Shown here piece after piece: positions 1-10,452 of a stretch of DNA of 64,000 bases (its first letter is position 1; every line of letters starts with the position of its first letter). Source of the DNA: a virus; IMG/VR virus record IMGVR_UViG_3300047551_000431, positions 27,481 to 91,480 of that record, one strand, 5' to 3'. The position numbers and the translations under genes were made by a program. Below the pieces are notes generated by a model. The model was not told the DNA's origin. It did no database searches and saw only the letters and a list, made by a program, of their open reading frames with translations.

Positions 1-3000
1 TTACCGTCTAGTTTACCGTAGAGCGTAGGTATGTCAGAAATAATTTTAATTCCATTTCTATCTAACGCACGTTTTACAGTTCTTAGATTATCAAATAACT
101 CATTAAGGAAGTTTGCTGTAAAGATTGGTAATTCACTTGCGTCTTTGTCTGTAAATCCAGGTTTAGACGATATTTTATTTCTAGATGCAGTGTATGCATC
201 TTTAAAGTCACCTATATTCTGAATACGATTATTTAAGAAATCTCTGGTAAGATCATCTATAATAGTTCCTCTAAATGATGAAGTCTTTGACTTAGCTTCA
301 AATGGATCTTTTACAATAGTGGTAACACGTTCGAATAATGTACCATCTTCATCTACATAGTTCTTATCATCTTCTGTTAATGATAATTTCTTAGCAGCTA
401 GTTTTTGACGTGCTTCACGAAGTGCATCACTGATAGCTTCCATACCTTCTTCATTTAGTACAGATGCTTTTGGTGACACAACTTTATTATTGATAATATC
501 AAGTAACTCCTGTGTTGGAGTACCGTCAAGAATCATTGCGTTTATTTCCTGAATTGTATATCCTAATGCTGTTGCAAGTTGGGGAATATTATCCATTGTG
601 ATAACAGTACCTGCAGTACCTTCACCCTCTTTCTCTTTTGCTTTCTTCTTTGTTTTGAAGTTTGATATAATACGACGAGCTTCAAGATCATTAAGATACC
701 ATTCATCTAAAGTCATTCCTTTAGCAATCTCCGGATCTGTCTCTGCAACTTTTGTTTTCTTACTTTCAAAAGCTGCTTTTAATTCTTCTTGTAGTTTAGG
801 ATCTAATTTAGAAAATTCTTCAGCAGCAGATGCTGGTTGTTTTTCTTTTTCAGTAGATTTAGGACCCTCTGACAACTTATTAGCAAGAACATTTAATGCT
901 TGTTTATATACAGAGCGTTCTTCGTTAGTGATGTTAAGTAGCTTCTTAATAAAATCAGTAAGAGTCTTAAAGAATGCGCCAAACATAGTCTGTGCTTCCT
1001 TTGTCATATCGACTTGCTCACCAGTGTACTCATACTGTGCAGCTAGATTAGCAAAGAAAGGATTGGTTAACATCTCTGATAAGAAAGATGTATTATTAGT
1101 GAACGCATAAGCATATGATGCTTTTTGCTGATCGCTTAATTCTTTAAGTAAAGACTCTCTAATATCTTTAATCTTATCTGTAAACTCTTTGTCAGAACTA
1201 TTCTCTATAACAATCTTCTGCATCAAAGCGCTTAAGATAGAATACTCTATGGATACTTTATCCATTCCTAATACCTTGTAGTCTTCGGAACTATATCGAG
1301 CATCTACCATTACACCATTTCTCTGATCGTATGTAGAGTTTGTATAGTGGTTTCTTACAAATGTAATTTTCTCATTACCATCAAGAAGACCTTTTAGTAG
1401 TCTAGCAAGTTCTTTTTGTTGTACGGTACCAGGACCATTTATAACAGCAGTTAATACAGATCCGATAGTTACTTCACTCATAGGTGCGGATCTATCAAAT
1501 CCGAATTGTTTTGCCATATCAACAAAATTCCTTTTATCAGAATCTTCTTTAGCAGCTACAGTTTGTGTAGCATATGCTTTTAATTCTTCAGCATAGAAAA
1601 GATCAGTTCCTTCTCTATAGAGTTTCTCACCGGCATCTTCTACTACAGGTTTAAATAATCTCTTACCTGTAAGTTCAAAGTAACTGTCATCTGTAGCATC
1701 AATGAATTCTAGAATCTTTTGGTATCTAGAATCATTCGAAGGAATCAATTGACCGCTGTCTGCATCAATAAATTTCTCTGGAATAATATTGTTTGCTAAA
1801 TATGCTTCCGCCTCATCCTCAGATATATATGCATTGAACTGACTAAGCAATCCGTTTAAGAATGCATCAGTAGCATGACGTCTTCTATATTCGTCAACTT
1901 CTTCTTTTGCTCTTTTAGCACTTACTTGAGACGCTACTTCTAAAGCACCGTTGATACGTCTAGCTACGTTACTAAAGTACTCAGGATTATTTAACGCATT
2001 TACAGCTTCTGCGAACTGAGTCTTATCTCTATTAAGTCTCCAGTAATCTCTAAAGTCATCAAATGCTTTATCAATATCTTTATCTAAGATTGTCGTACCA
2101 TTATTCTTTGCAAGCAATTTGATGTAATCACCAAATGCTGTTCTTAATAACTTTTCAGATTCTTCTGTAGATGTTGCTAATTCCTCTGCGTTTTCTTCAG
2201 TAGCTGTTTGAAGAGTATCCAAGTTAGAAGCATAGTCCTGAATAAGTGTAGACAAACTCTTTAACTTATCATACTTATCTTGTAGTTTAACTGCTTCTGC
2301 TTTTTGCTCATCGGTACCAGCATTCATGTTATCAATCTCTTGCTTGAGAATCGCTAACATGTTGTTAGTACCACCAATACCTCCAGCGGCACCAGCGAGT
2401 AGTTTAGGATTGATACTAAACATTGTAGCAATGTCTGCATAATCAACACCTGCTAATGACGTATTTGTTTTAAGTTTCTCTAAGATACTTGTCATACGTT
2501 CTCCAGTTCTTTGATAACTGAAGTCGTTAAATACTGCAAGCTTTCTTGCAGACTCAAACGCAAAGTATCCAATAGGATCTTGTCTAAAATCAAAAGGATT
2601 AGTAAGACCTTGATATTTGTTGTATGTATCTTTTACTTGATTAATTCTCCCTACAACAGCATCAATTCTTTCTAATGTTGTTTTCTTATCGTATGTGTTG
2701 TTACCGGGGTTCTCATAAAGTGATGCAGCAAGTTCTTTCTCATCTAACTGCTTTAATCCGTTTAAGTGATCAATAAACAAATCTAAATGTCCGGACTCCA
2801 TAAGAGTCATAATGTGTTGAGCAAAAGAATCATCTTTAGCATCAACAGCACCTTTAACATCACCTTCAACCACTGCAGCTTCAAACAAATCAGCAAAGTC
2901 TTTTTGTGCTTTTACGTTAGCATCAACATTTGAAAAGTATGACTTAGTATCTTTTGTTAGAGTATTTAGAGCATTTACAACTTTGTCATTGTATGCTTTT

Positions 3001-4673
3001 TGATCCTTTAAGTACTTCTCATACGGACTTACTTTACCTGCGTTTGCGGGATCTGCTTTAAATGCTTTATCTTTTATTTTTAGTTGTGCAAGTTGTCCGA
3101 GATTATACGCACCATGCACAGATGACTGTACTGCTTGTATTGGTCCCGCCATCAAGAAACCTGATAAGAATACTTCTAAACCTTCACCAGACATCTGTGA
3201 CTTAACACCTGTCTTTAGAGAGGATAGTATTTGTGCTTTACCTACTTTACTAGGGTTAAGATATGTCTGAGTGTAATAGTCAGTAACTCCTTTTGCAGTA
3301 CCTTCTTGATACATCTCTTGAACACCTTCCATCATATTAGCAGACAAGAATCGCAATCCATTCTTAGGTGCATTCTTTAGTATCTGTTGTCTGTAATATT
3401 TATTACCGAGCGCTTTTACACCAGAACCAAATCCTGAGATAACTTCCCAAGGATTCTTTCCTGAAGTTTTCCAATCAGCATTCTGAATAAGTTTACCGTT
3501 TTTAATACCCTTACCGGCAAGATGTTCAACTTCATCCATAAAGGGTAAACCCTTAAGTGCTCTTTCTAAAACAACTTTATTGGATAAGTATATACCACCG
3601 GTATTTAAAAATCCTGCAGTGTATCCTGCAGTACGTGCTTGCTGATAAATACTTTGTGCTTCTTGATCGTTAGGATCACGACCATTCTTTTTCTTAAACT
3701 CATCAATAAGATTGTTTGCTACCTCATTCTGTACAAACCCTCCTTCGAGTTTTGCTTCAGCTGTAACAAGATTAATCTCACGTAAGTCTCTATAGAATGC
3801 ACCAAATGTTTTATATCCAGCAGCTAAGTCAGATAGTTTATCTATGTTAGCAGCTGCTCTTCCAGAATCTCTAAATAGTTCCGCAGTATTTTGGAAAGGT
3901 AACCAGCTCTTAGCAAAGTTACCTAATGTCTTAGATGCATCATATGCTTGTTTAGCGTTCTGAATATTATTTGCAGCGCGAAACGTATCAAACAATCTAT
4001 CAAATGCTAAACCTCCTCTAAGTAAATTCTGTCCTGTTCTTGCAGCAGCTAAACCTTGCATACCGGGTATGCGAGATGCTAACATCAATGCCGCTTCTTC
4101 AGCATATATTTCACTTATAACACCAAGTGTGTATGGTACATTAGATAGAAAGTTTACAGTTTTAGCACCAAGTGTATCTCTAGATGATGATGCAATACTC
4201 ATTGCTTTCTCCATCTCCTCAGCACTTTCAGTATCAGGTTTCATGCTGAACATGTTGCTCCAGTTACCAAATGTAGATGTAATACCTAAACCAAACATTT
4301 TAGGCATCTGTTTAACAGCGCGACCTAAATCATCCCATGTACTACTATGTTGATTATAGAAAGATTCATTATCACGTAATGGAGTAAAACCTAATTGTTT
4401 AAACTTAGGATGAGAATAATACCTATCATAGTTAAAACCTTTCTGACCAGCGTTAAATGTAGTAGGTTTATCAAATCTAAACGCATCTGGTCTAGATGCG
4501 TTCATGAAGTTCTTATCTAGCATCGACTGCGCTTTTTTCTTAGCGTCTGTCGACGTAGTTGGATTTGGTAACGGATCTACACCTTGTATTGCATTCCCTA
4601 CTGAGTATTTATATAAATCTGCTGTTGAAGGTTTCCCATTAGGTGTTGGGGTAATGTTTACTCTATTCTCCAT
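1..4673 (-). CDS. Giant internal virion protein, 3' end beyond window
   Basis: The frame is open from the ATG at 4671-4673 to base 1, so 1557 codons are visible and the protein is longer. The ATG overlaps the last 11 bases of the gene before it, which suggests translational coupling. The N-terminus (for example YYSHPKFKQLGF near residue 80) looks like the giant proteins that follow the muzzle and cargo genes in crAss-like phages, the block that includes the packaged RNA polymerase. Most of the visible part is helical and charged with no enzyme motif. From about residue 1440 the pattern changes to YVDEDGTLFERVTTIV, then FRGTIIDDLTRDFL, then LYGKLDG at the edge, which resembles the start of a PD-(D/E)XK nuclease. 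No polymerase DxDxD motif is visible. Family placement is from memory; the nuclease reading is inference. Confidence 0.8.
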   Translation of the reverse strand, partial: MENRVNITPTPNGKPSTADLYKYSVGNAIQGVDPLPNPTTSTDAKKKAQSMLDKNFMNASRPDAFRFDKPTTFNAGQKGFNYDRYYSHPKFKQLGFTPLRDNESFYNQHSSTWDDLGRAVKQMPKMFGLGITSTFGNWSNMFSMKPDTESAEEMEKAMSIASSSRDTLGAKTVNFLSNVPYTLGVISEIYAEEAALMLASRIPGMQGLAAARTGQNLLRGGLAFDRLFDTFRAANNIQNAKQAYDASKTLGNFAKSWLPFQNTAELFRDSGRAAANIDKLSDLAAGYKTFGAFYRDLREINLVTAEAKLEGGFVQNEVANNLIDEFKKKNGRDPNDQEAQSIYQQARTAGYTAGFLNTGGIYLSNKVVLERALKGLPFMDEVEHLAGKGIKNGKLIQNADWKTSGKNPWEVISGFGSGVKALGNKYYRQQILKNAPKNGLRFLSANMMEGVQEMYQEGTAKGVTDYYTQTYLNPSKVGKAQILSSLKTGVKSQMSGEGLEVFLSGFLMAGPIQAVQSSVHGAYNLGQLAQLKIKDKAFKADPANAGKVSPYEKYLKDQKAYNDKVVNALNTLTKDTKSYFSNVDANVKAQKDFADLFEAAVVEGDVKGAVDAKDDSFAQHIMTLMESGHLDLFIDHLNGLKQLDEKELAASLYENPGNNTYDKKTTLERIDAVVGRINQVKDTYNKYQGLTNPFDFRQDPIGYFAFESARKLAVFNDFSYQRTGERMTSILEKLKTNTSLAGVDYADIATMFSINPKLLAGAAGGIGGTNNMLAILKQEIDNMNAGTDEQKAEAVKLQDKYDKLKSLSTLIQDYASNLDTLQTATEENAEELATSTEESEKLLRTAFGDYIKLLAKNNGTTILDKDIDKAFDDFRDYWRLNRDKTQFAEAVNALNNPEYFSNVARRINGALEVASQVSAKRAKEEVDEYRRRHATDAFLNGLLSQFNAYISEDEAEAYLANNIIPEKFIDADSGQLIPSNDSRYQKILEFIDATDDSYFELTGKRLFKPVVEDAGEKLYREGTDLFYAEELKAYATQTVAAKEDSDKRNFVDMAKQFGFDRSAPMSEVTIGSVLTAVINGPGTVQQKELARLLKGLLDGNEKITFVRNHYTNSTYDQRNGVMVDARYSSEDYKVLGMDKVSIEYSILSALMQKIVIENSSDKEFTDKIKDIRESLLKELSDQQKASYAYAFTNNTSFLSEMLTNPFFANLAAQYEYTGEQVDMTKEAQTMFGAFFKTLTDFIKKLLNITNEERSVYKQALNVLANKLSEGPKSTEKEKQPASAAEEFSKLDPKLQEELKAAFESKKTKVAETDPEIAKGMTLDEWYLNDLEARRIISNFKTKKKAKEKEGEGTAGTVITMDNIPQLATALGYTIQEINAMILDGTPTQELLDIINNKVVSPKASVLNEEGMEAISDALREARQKLAAKKLSLTEDDKNYVDEDGTLFERVTTIVKDPFEAKSKTSSFRGTIIDDLTRDFLNNRIQNIGDFKDAYTASRNKISSKPGFTDKDASELPIFTANFLNELFDNLRTVKRALDRNGIKIISDIPTLYGKLDG

Positions 4674-7600
4674 TTTTCTTTCTTAACTGTCTAACAATAC
4701 TTTCATAATTATTTTGAAGGTCTGTTGATAGTTGAGCATAAAGATAATTAATATCAATGTCTTGCTCAACATACTGCTGATTAACACTCATCAATTGTCC
4801 GGATTCTGGATCCACATATTTAAGAGAGTGATCAATTACATACTGACCGTTTGCTGACTTCTTGATACTAGAAGCTCCTCCATATTGAGAATAGGAACTT
4901 ATATCTAATTGACCTGTTGAATTCAATATAAATTCTAAATCTGATGTCTCAGTAGATTTAAAGAACTGCGAGTTTACTTTATCTCTATCCATAACCACAG
5001 AAATATCAGTACCTTCAAGTCCCCAAGTAATTCCTTTGTTCTTCTCTGTACCTTTATACTTCTTTATAAAGTCTTCTGATAAAGTAAATGTCAAACCTAC
5101 TTTGTTAGGATCACCTTGAACCATACCACTTCTTGTAATATCAAACAAGGGTCTGTCATCATTTGATTCTTTCCATTTTGTCTGGAAAGAACTTCTTAGA
5201 ATCTGAGACAAGATACGAGATGCGTTTGGATTATTACCAACCTCATCATCTGCCTCTAAATTCATTAAGTTACCCTCAAGGAATGTTGCTCCTTTAGCAG
5301 CAGGATTCTTTAATGCGGGTGCGATATCTTTAGCATATAAATCTCTTACTGCATCTTTCAGCGCACTCTTTCCAGCAGGATCAAAACTATAAATTCTATT
5401 CTGAGAAAAGATACCTGTAATACCATCATCTAAAGAACCACGTCCTGACTTTAATCCTTGAACTTCATCACTATTATAAGTCTTTCTGTATTTCTCGTCT
5501 AGGTCTTGATAGATATCATCAACATCATCAATAACACCATTAAAAATCAAACCTGCAAGAAATCCTACACCAGCACCAATAGGTCCTCCGGTAGCACCAG
5601 CTGCGGTAAGACCTGCTGTAGTAAGTAATTCACCATAGCCAGATGATTCACCTTCTAATAAACTAGGATCATACTTAGCTGCATAGTCTTTTGCAAATTG
5701 CTCAAAGTTTTTCTTTGTACCGTTTGGTGTAAACATCATATCGATCATACCAGGTTCAAAGTCATTACCGTATTTAGCAATCATTCTATCACGAACAAGC
5801 TTGTTATTATTAGCAACATTGCCTAAAGCAGCATTCTTTTTCATTTGAGCAAGATCAATACTTTGTTTTAATTTAGCATTGTTTGCTAAAAATACTTGAT
5901 CATCTCTAAATAATCCGTCTCCTTGAGTTGATACAAAACTATCAAGTCTTGATTTTAAAGCATCAAAGTTATTAGGGTTATTATAATCTGTTCCGGTTAC
6001 ATTATTTCTAAAACTAGCAAGTTCGCCAGCAGATGTCATATAACCATCTTTTGTTTTCTTTGGTACTGGTACACTGGATGTCTTATCAGAGTTATCCATG
6101 AAATCCTCAACACCGTTATACATTGCAATACCACCAACAGCAAGTGCAGCCCAACCAATAGGGTTACTTAAACCTGCTGCTAGTAATATACCCGAACCTA
6201 TAATACCCATGTCAGCACCAGCTGCAAATTCTACACCACCTAGTATCTCATTAAATAACGAACCTTCTCCATTTTCTGCAGCTTCTTTAAGTGCTTTCTG
6301 ATACTCGGGATCATTAGGATCTTCATATACAGATGCTGTACCGAATATTTCTTCTCTCTTCTTAGCTGCTAATTCACGTTCTTGTTTTGATCTATTAGGA
6401 TCTGCAATTACCGCGTTTAGTTTATCAAGTACATATTTTGATTGTGCTTCTAAACCACCAGCGTAATCATCGTTAGCACTATTAATTTCACCCTCAACTA
6501 ACTTGATAGGATCTACTTTATTTACTTGACCAGCACCACCATCAACAGGCATTCCTTCTTCATCAAATACCATTTCAGCTTCTGCTTCTGCAGCTGCTTT
6601 CTCTTCTGCTTTCTGTCTTCTTTCTAAAGTATCTTTTAGTAATATTTCTGAAACACGTAAACTGTGCTCATATCCTGCAAGTGCGTATTGATCTGCTTTG
6701 ATATCTACTTTCATAGTATTCATAGCGAAGTCTGTAGCAGCACCTTGCATATCACCATAGAATAGTTGATTTGCCATAGCACTATCTACACGAGCACGCA
6801 TAGAATTGATATCTAGATTCTCAATACCTTCTATATTACTAAGAGTGGATTTAGAAAAGTCAACTGCTGATGTGTTAAGTTCTTCTTGGGTATTTAATGA
6901 GTCAAACGCTTCTAGGAAACTCTTATCTAGATTTTCTTCTATAGGAGTTTTCTCGATTGATTTCTGACCAGCAACTTTCTTATTCTTAGTAGTCTTGAGT
7001 TCTTCCTCTGCTTGTTTTAATAACTCTTGTTGGATCCGATTAATCTCAGTAATCTTAGTATTAAGATAATCTCTTTCAGCTCCTTCTTCTCCACCAAACT
7101 TTTCAGCGTATTGAGTAGCATAATCTTTACGTTCTAGATATGCTGATGTTTGATACATGCTCATAGCAGCACCATCACCTTTAAGGTAGTTTACAAATGC
7201 ATCTGTAAGACTAGGAATCTGTTGTGGTCCACCTGTGGTTGTAATAATATATCTTCCGTCAGGTGTCCAGCTGATGTTCTGTGCTTCATCAAATCCCATT
7301 TCTTTTGCAAAGTCCATTGCTTTTGCATAGACATTTACATAAGGTGTGTAAGTAGGGTTAGCAAAACCTAACGTATCATTAATATTTACTTTTGTAAACT
7401 CATCTAATTTATAATTCAATGCTCTTACACCACCATCCCAATATTTACCACCGCATTTCTTTTCGTCAGTACAGTTCTTAAAACCTTCTGCTCTCTCTAA
7501 CTCCCTTCTATAATTCTTTGTAAACGCTATATCTCTTTGAATAAACTTATCGTCAATAAGAGGTTGGAATATTTTCCCAGCTGCTTTTACATTCTGATCT

Positions 7601-7854
7601 TTAGATAAATCTAAACCAGATATTTTTTTAATATCATTATCAATCTTTGTAAAGAATTCGTCTCGTCTGTTAATGTTATCAGTACGAGACATTTCAGAGT
7701 TTAACAGAGTTCCGTATATGCTACTAATCTTTTCATAACCTGCATCATATTGCGCTTGCTTTGTTTGTAAAGCATTCGAATAGAAGTTAAAGTCAGGTAC
7801 AAAAGGTTGTATCCTTGGTATATAATCTGTTACTCCGGGTAAGTACGTTGCCAT
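4663..7854 (-). CDS. crAss-like cargo protein, 1063 aa
   Basis: The N-terminus (TDYIPRIQPFVPDFNFY, then LQTKQAQYDAGY and SSIYGTLLNS) is highly characteristic of a conserved large internal protein of crAss-like phages that lies just before the RNA polymerase-type giant genes. These proteins are packed in the capsid or tail and are thought to leave with the DNA. Two long hydrophobic, Gly/Ala-rich stretches are seen at about residues 545-585 and 745-780, separated by charged helical sequence, so the protein could enter a membrane during ejection (inference). An Ala/Glu-rich coiled-coil segment lies near residue 410. It starts 24 bases after the previous gene and ends inside the start of the next. 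Confidence 0.85.
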   Translation of the reverse strand: MATYLPGVTDYIPRIQPFVPDFNFYSNALQTKQAQYDAGYEKISSIYGTLLNSEMSRTDNINRRDEFFTKIDNDIKKISGLDLSKDQNVKAAGKIFQPLIDDKFIQRDIAFTKNYRRELERAEGFKNCTDEKKCGGKYWDGGVRALNYKLDEFTKVNINDTLGFANPTYTPYVNVYAKAMDFAKEMGFDEAQNISWTPDGRYIITTTGGPQQIPSLTDAFVNYLKGDGAAMSMYQTSAYLERKDYATQYAEKFGGEEGAERDYLNTKITEINRIQQELLKQAEEELKTTKNKKVAGQKSIEKTPIEENLDKSFLEAFDSLNTQEELNTSAVDFSKSTLSNIEGIENLDINSMRARVDSAMANQLFYGDMQGAATDFAMNTMKVDIKADQYALAGYEHSLRVSEILLKDTLERRQKAEEKAAAEAEAEMVFDEEGMPVDGGAGQVNKVDPIKLVEGEINSANDDYAGGLEAQSKYVLDKLNAVIADPNRSKQERELAAKKREEIFGTASVYEDPNDPEYQKALKEAAENGEGSLFNEILGGVEFAAGADMGIIGSGILLAAGLSNPIGWAALAVGGIAMYNGVEDFMDNSDKTSSVPVPKKTKDGYMTSAGELASFRNNVTGTDYNNPNNFDALKSRLDSFVSTQGDGLFRDDQVFLANNAKLKQSIDLAQMKKNAALGNVANNNKLVRDRMIAKYGNDFEPGMIDMMFTPNGTKKNFEQFAKDYAAKYDPSLLEGESSGYGELLTTAGLTAAGATGGPIGAGVGFLAGLIFNGVIDDVDDIYQDLDEKYRKTYNSDEVQGLKSGRGSLDDGITGIFSQNRIYSFDPAGKSALKDAVRDLYAKDIAPALKNPAAKGATFLEGNLMNLEADDEVGNNPNASRILSQILRSSFQTKWKESNDDRPLFDITRSGMVQGDPNKVGLTFTLSEDFIKKYKGTEKNKGITWGLEGTDISVVMDRDKVNSQFFKSTETSDLEFILNSTGQLDISSYSQYGGASSIKKSANGQYVIDHSLKYVDPESGQLMSVNQQYVEQDIDINYLYAQLSTDLQNNYESIVRQLRKKNGE

Positions 7855-7878
7855 AGTTTGTAAAGGTAATAATTATCT

Positions 7879-10446
7879 TTATCCGTTTTGTGAATATTGT
7901 GGTCCTACGTTATATCCGTATGCATTCATATATGCGTCCGCAGCTGCAGTATTTCTTTTAGATTTACCTGGTGTACTGGTTGCCATTTCCCAAATTGTTT
8001 GACTATCTTCATCAGGCATGATTCCACGCAATTGTCTGAATCTATCGATTTGTGGATCATATCCCACATTGCTAGCTACCATTTCATCACCACCAGTAAA
8101 TGTGGTAAATCCACCACTTATAGGATCAACCATATAATTATCACCATATACAGCATTAAGTGTTTGTGCTTTAGCTCTATTGGTGATAGCATTTATAAAT
8201 GATGAGCGTAGTTGTTCTCTTGCTTGTGCTTTAGCATTATCATACTGTTGATTTGCAATAACATTTGAGTCATACAAATTCTTAGCAATATCTGCATTTG
8301 CCATTGCAGTTTGATTAAATATATTTGCTTTAGTCAACTCAAACTGATTAGCTGCACCAACATTAAGATTGTTATATCTAGATAGAGTATCTGCTGCAGC
8401 TTTTGCTGCTTGACCTTGAATCTGAGAAGAACGTGCGTTAAATGCTTGTGCTGGTGCATACGCTGCAGCACCTTGTGTAGCAATATTTGCTTGCTCACCT
8501 ATTGTTGCAAGTTCTCTAGTAGGATCGTAGAATGTTGGATTAGGAATATAGGGTGACAACTTAGGTGACCAAGGTTGGTACTTTTTAATACGTGCCATAT
8601 CACCAAGTGCTCCTGTTGTAGCAATAATATCCTGTAACCAGAAATCTGCATTTGGATCTTCTTGATCAACTTCTAGTTCTTCTGTTGGTACTTCATCAGC
8701 TACCTCATCTTGACCTAGATCTTCTTCTGCAATGTTCTCACCGGGAACACCAATGATTTCACCAGCTGTAGTATTTGTATAAATACCATCGATAGGCGAT
8801 ATCTGTTTGTTTTTACCTGGTTCATCAGCAGCACCAACTTGACCTGGAATAAATCCATCTGCTTCACCAGCAAGTGCTAGTTCATTCATTGCACGATAAG
8901 TTGCTTGTTGTAATGCAGCATCTGCTGCACCTGGCATTGGTACACCAGCTTCAGCTGCTGCTTTTTCTAATTCTTCATTAGATACACCTTTTGCAGTATC
9001 TGTAGGATTATTAGCAGTCTTTGCAACTTTACCATGATGCACTCCTAAAGCAATGTTACGCTTCTGCATATCTAAGAACTGTTTTACAACTTGTTCTTTT
9101 GTCAATGATTTTTTTAATTCAGCAGGTTTAACTCCCCTAGATGCAAGTGCTTGAGATCTTTGACTTTCTGGGTTATCAAGTTCCTTTAATGTTGCTTGAT
9201 AAAGTTTTTCTTGAAGTGCAGGATTAGACATCAACTGATCTTCAATATATTGATACTTACCAGCAACATCTTTGTTACCCTTAAATGCTTTATCAGCATC
9301 CTTACCTTTATATTCAGGTGCTGTAAATGCTTTACTTACAACTCGGTAACTCTTTCCACTTGCATCAGTTGTATAAACGTTTCCTTTATTCTTTGCATCC
9401 TTGAAAGCTTTATCACGTGCTTTGCGGTATTCTTCATCTGTTTTATAATCAGATCTCTTAATTACCGTAGCACCTTCCGGAATCTTTCTATCAACCTTAA
9501 TCGTTTTAGTTTGTGTTCCCTTACCTGTAGTTGTTTTTGTAACTCTAGCACCAGGTTTGATAAACTCTTGAGGAAGTTGAACATTAGGAGGCAGCGGAGT
9601 ACCACGACCATCTGTATAGATAACTTCTCCGTTTCTACCAGTCTTCATATAAATACCAGTAGTAGGATCGAACTGTTGTTGAGAACGTAATCTATTAAGT
9701 CTTCTTGCTAAACGATTTTGTCTTCTAACGTTCATACCAAACTGTGCTTCCGGCATAGTCTCCTCATCTACAAACTCCTCTTCACTTGGGTTCTCTTCTG
9801 CATACATTTCATCTTCATCCATTTCTTCTTGAGGTGTCTCTTGACCCTTTAGAGGTAAAACATCTTGTGGTTGAATATTATTTGTTGCAAGATATGGTAA
9901 TGCTACAGTAGGTACTCCACCAGGGAAACCTTTTGTAGACTCTTGATATAAAGCAAGTTTAGCTAACTTAAGATTGTAGTTAGCTATCATTTTCTCAGCA
10001 GTTTCTTTACTGCGCTTATCCATATCAGGATCAGCTAGAATTTCACGATATTTATTTATATCATACTTCTTAGCAATCTGTGCAGGAGTCTTTGGTTTAG
10101 TCTCATCAAAGTCAGCAAGTACTTCAGGATCACGGATGATCATACCACGAGTGTCGCTAAAGATAAACGTATCTTCTGGTAAGTTCAAAGGTGTACCACC
10201 TTGTGAATGACGCTTACCACCAATCTTGTAGTGAGCAGGTAATCCGTTTGCATCAGTGATTAAAGCTGTTTCATTTTTCTCAGCTTCTAAATTCGCTAAC
10301 TCTCTAGGTACGGGTTGTAATGTATCTCTAACTTGAATAGGTTTCTGACCCATATTGTTAGGCATGTACATAGGAGCTAGTTGATTATAACTAACTCCTC
10401 CGTCTTTCTTTCGAGGTAAATTTTTTATTTTAACTCTCTTAAGCAT
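7879..10446 (-). CDS. crAss-like cargo protein, 855 aa
   Basis: This is a large internal virion protein of the crAss-like block. The N-terminus reads RVKIKNLPRKKDGG, a short basic tag that recurs in neighbouring proteins. It is followed by the conserved region GKRHSQGGTPLNLP and the stretch TPAQIAKKYDINKY at about residues 75-140. The middle is low-complexity and acidic (EEMDEDEMYAEENPSEEE near 205-225), with a second acidic patch near 590. The C-terminal third is Ala/Gln-rich helix. There are no membrane segments or catalytic motifs. Its place between the 775-residue and 1063-residue genes matches the usual order behind the muzzle gene. Function beyond virion cargo is unknown. Confidence 0.82.
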   Translation of the reverse strand: MLKRVKIKNLPRKKDGGVSYNQLAPMYMPNNMGQKPIQVRDTLQPVPRELANLEAEKNETALITDANGLPAHYKIGGKRHSQGGTPLNLPEDTFIFSDTRGMIIRDPEVLADFDETKPKTPAQIAKKYDINKYREILADPDMDKRSKETAEKMIANYNLKLAKLALYQESTKGFPGGVPTVALPYLATNNIQPQDVLPLKGQETPQEEMDEDEMYAEENPSEEEFVDEETMPEAQFGMNVRRQNRLARRLNRLRSQQQFDPTTGIYMKTGRNGEVIYTDGRGTPLPPNVQLPQEFIKPGARVTKTTTGKGTQTKTIKVDRKIPEGATVIKRSDYKTDEEYRKARDKAFKDAKNKGNVYTTDASGKSYRVVSKAFTAPEYKGKDADKAFKGNKDVAGKYQYIEDQLMSNPALQEKLYQATLKELDNPESQRSQALASRGVKPAELKKSLTKEQVVKQFLDMQKRNIALGVHHGKVAKTANNPTDTAKGVSNEELEKAAAEAGVPMPGAADAALQQATYRAMNELALAGEADGFIPGQVGAADEPGKNKQISPIDGIYTNTTAGEIIGVPGENIAEEDLGQDEVADEVPTEELEVDQEDPNADFWLQDIIATTGALGDMARIKKYQPWSPKLSPYIPNPTFYDPTRELATIGEQANIATQGAAAYAPAQAFNARSSQIQGQAAKAAADTLSRYNNLNVGAANQFELTKANIFNQTAMANADIAKNLYDSNVIANQQYDNAKAQAREQLRSSFINAITNRAKAQTLNAVYGDNYMVDPISGGFTTFTGGDEMVASNVGYDPQIDRFRQLRGIMPDEDSQTIWEMATSTPGKSKRNTAAADAYMNAYGYNVGPQYSQNG

Positions 10447-10452
10447 AATTTA

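Noticed and set aside
598-1110. Rightward ORF of 170 codons inside the giant gene
   Set aside because: It lies antisense to a continuous 1557-codon frame with conserved family sequence and has hydrophobic, Ser/Phe-rich shadow composition.
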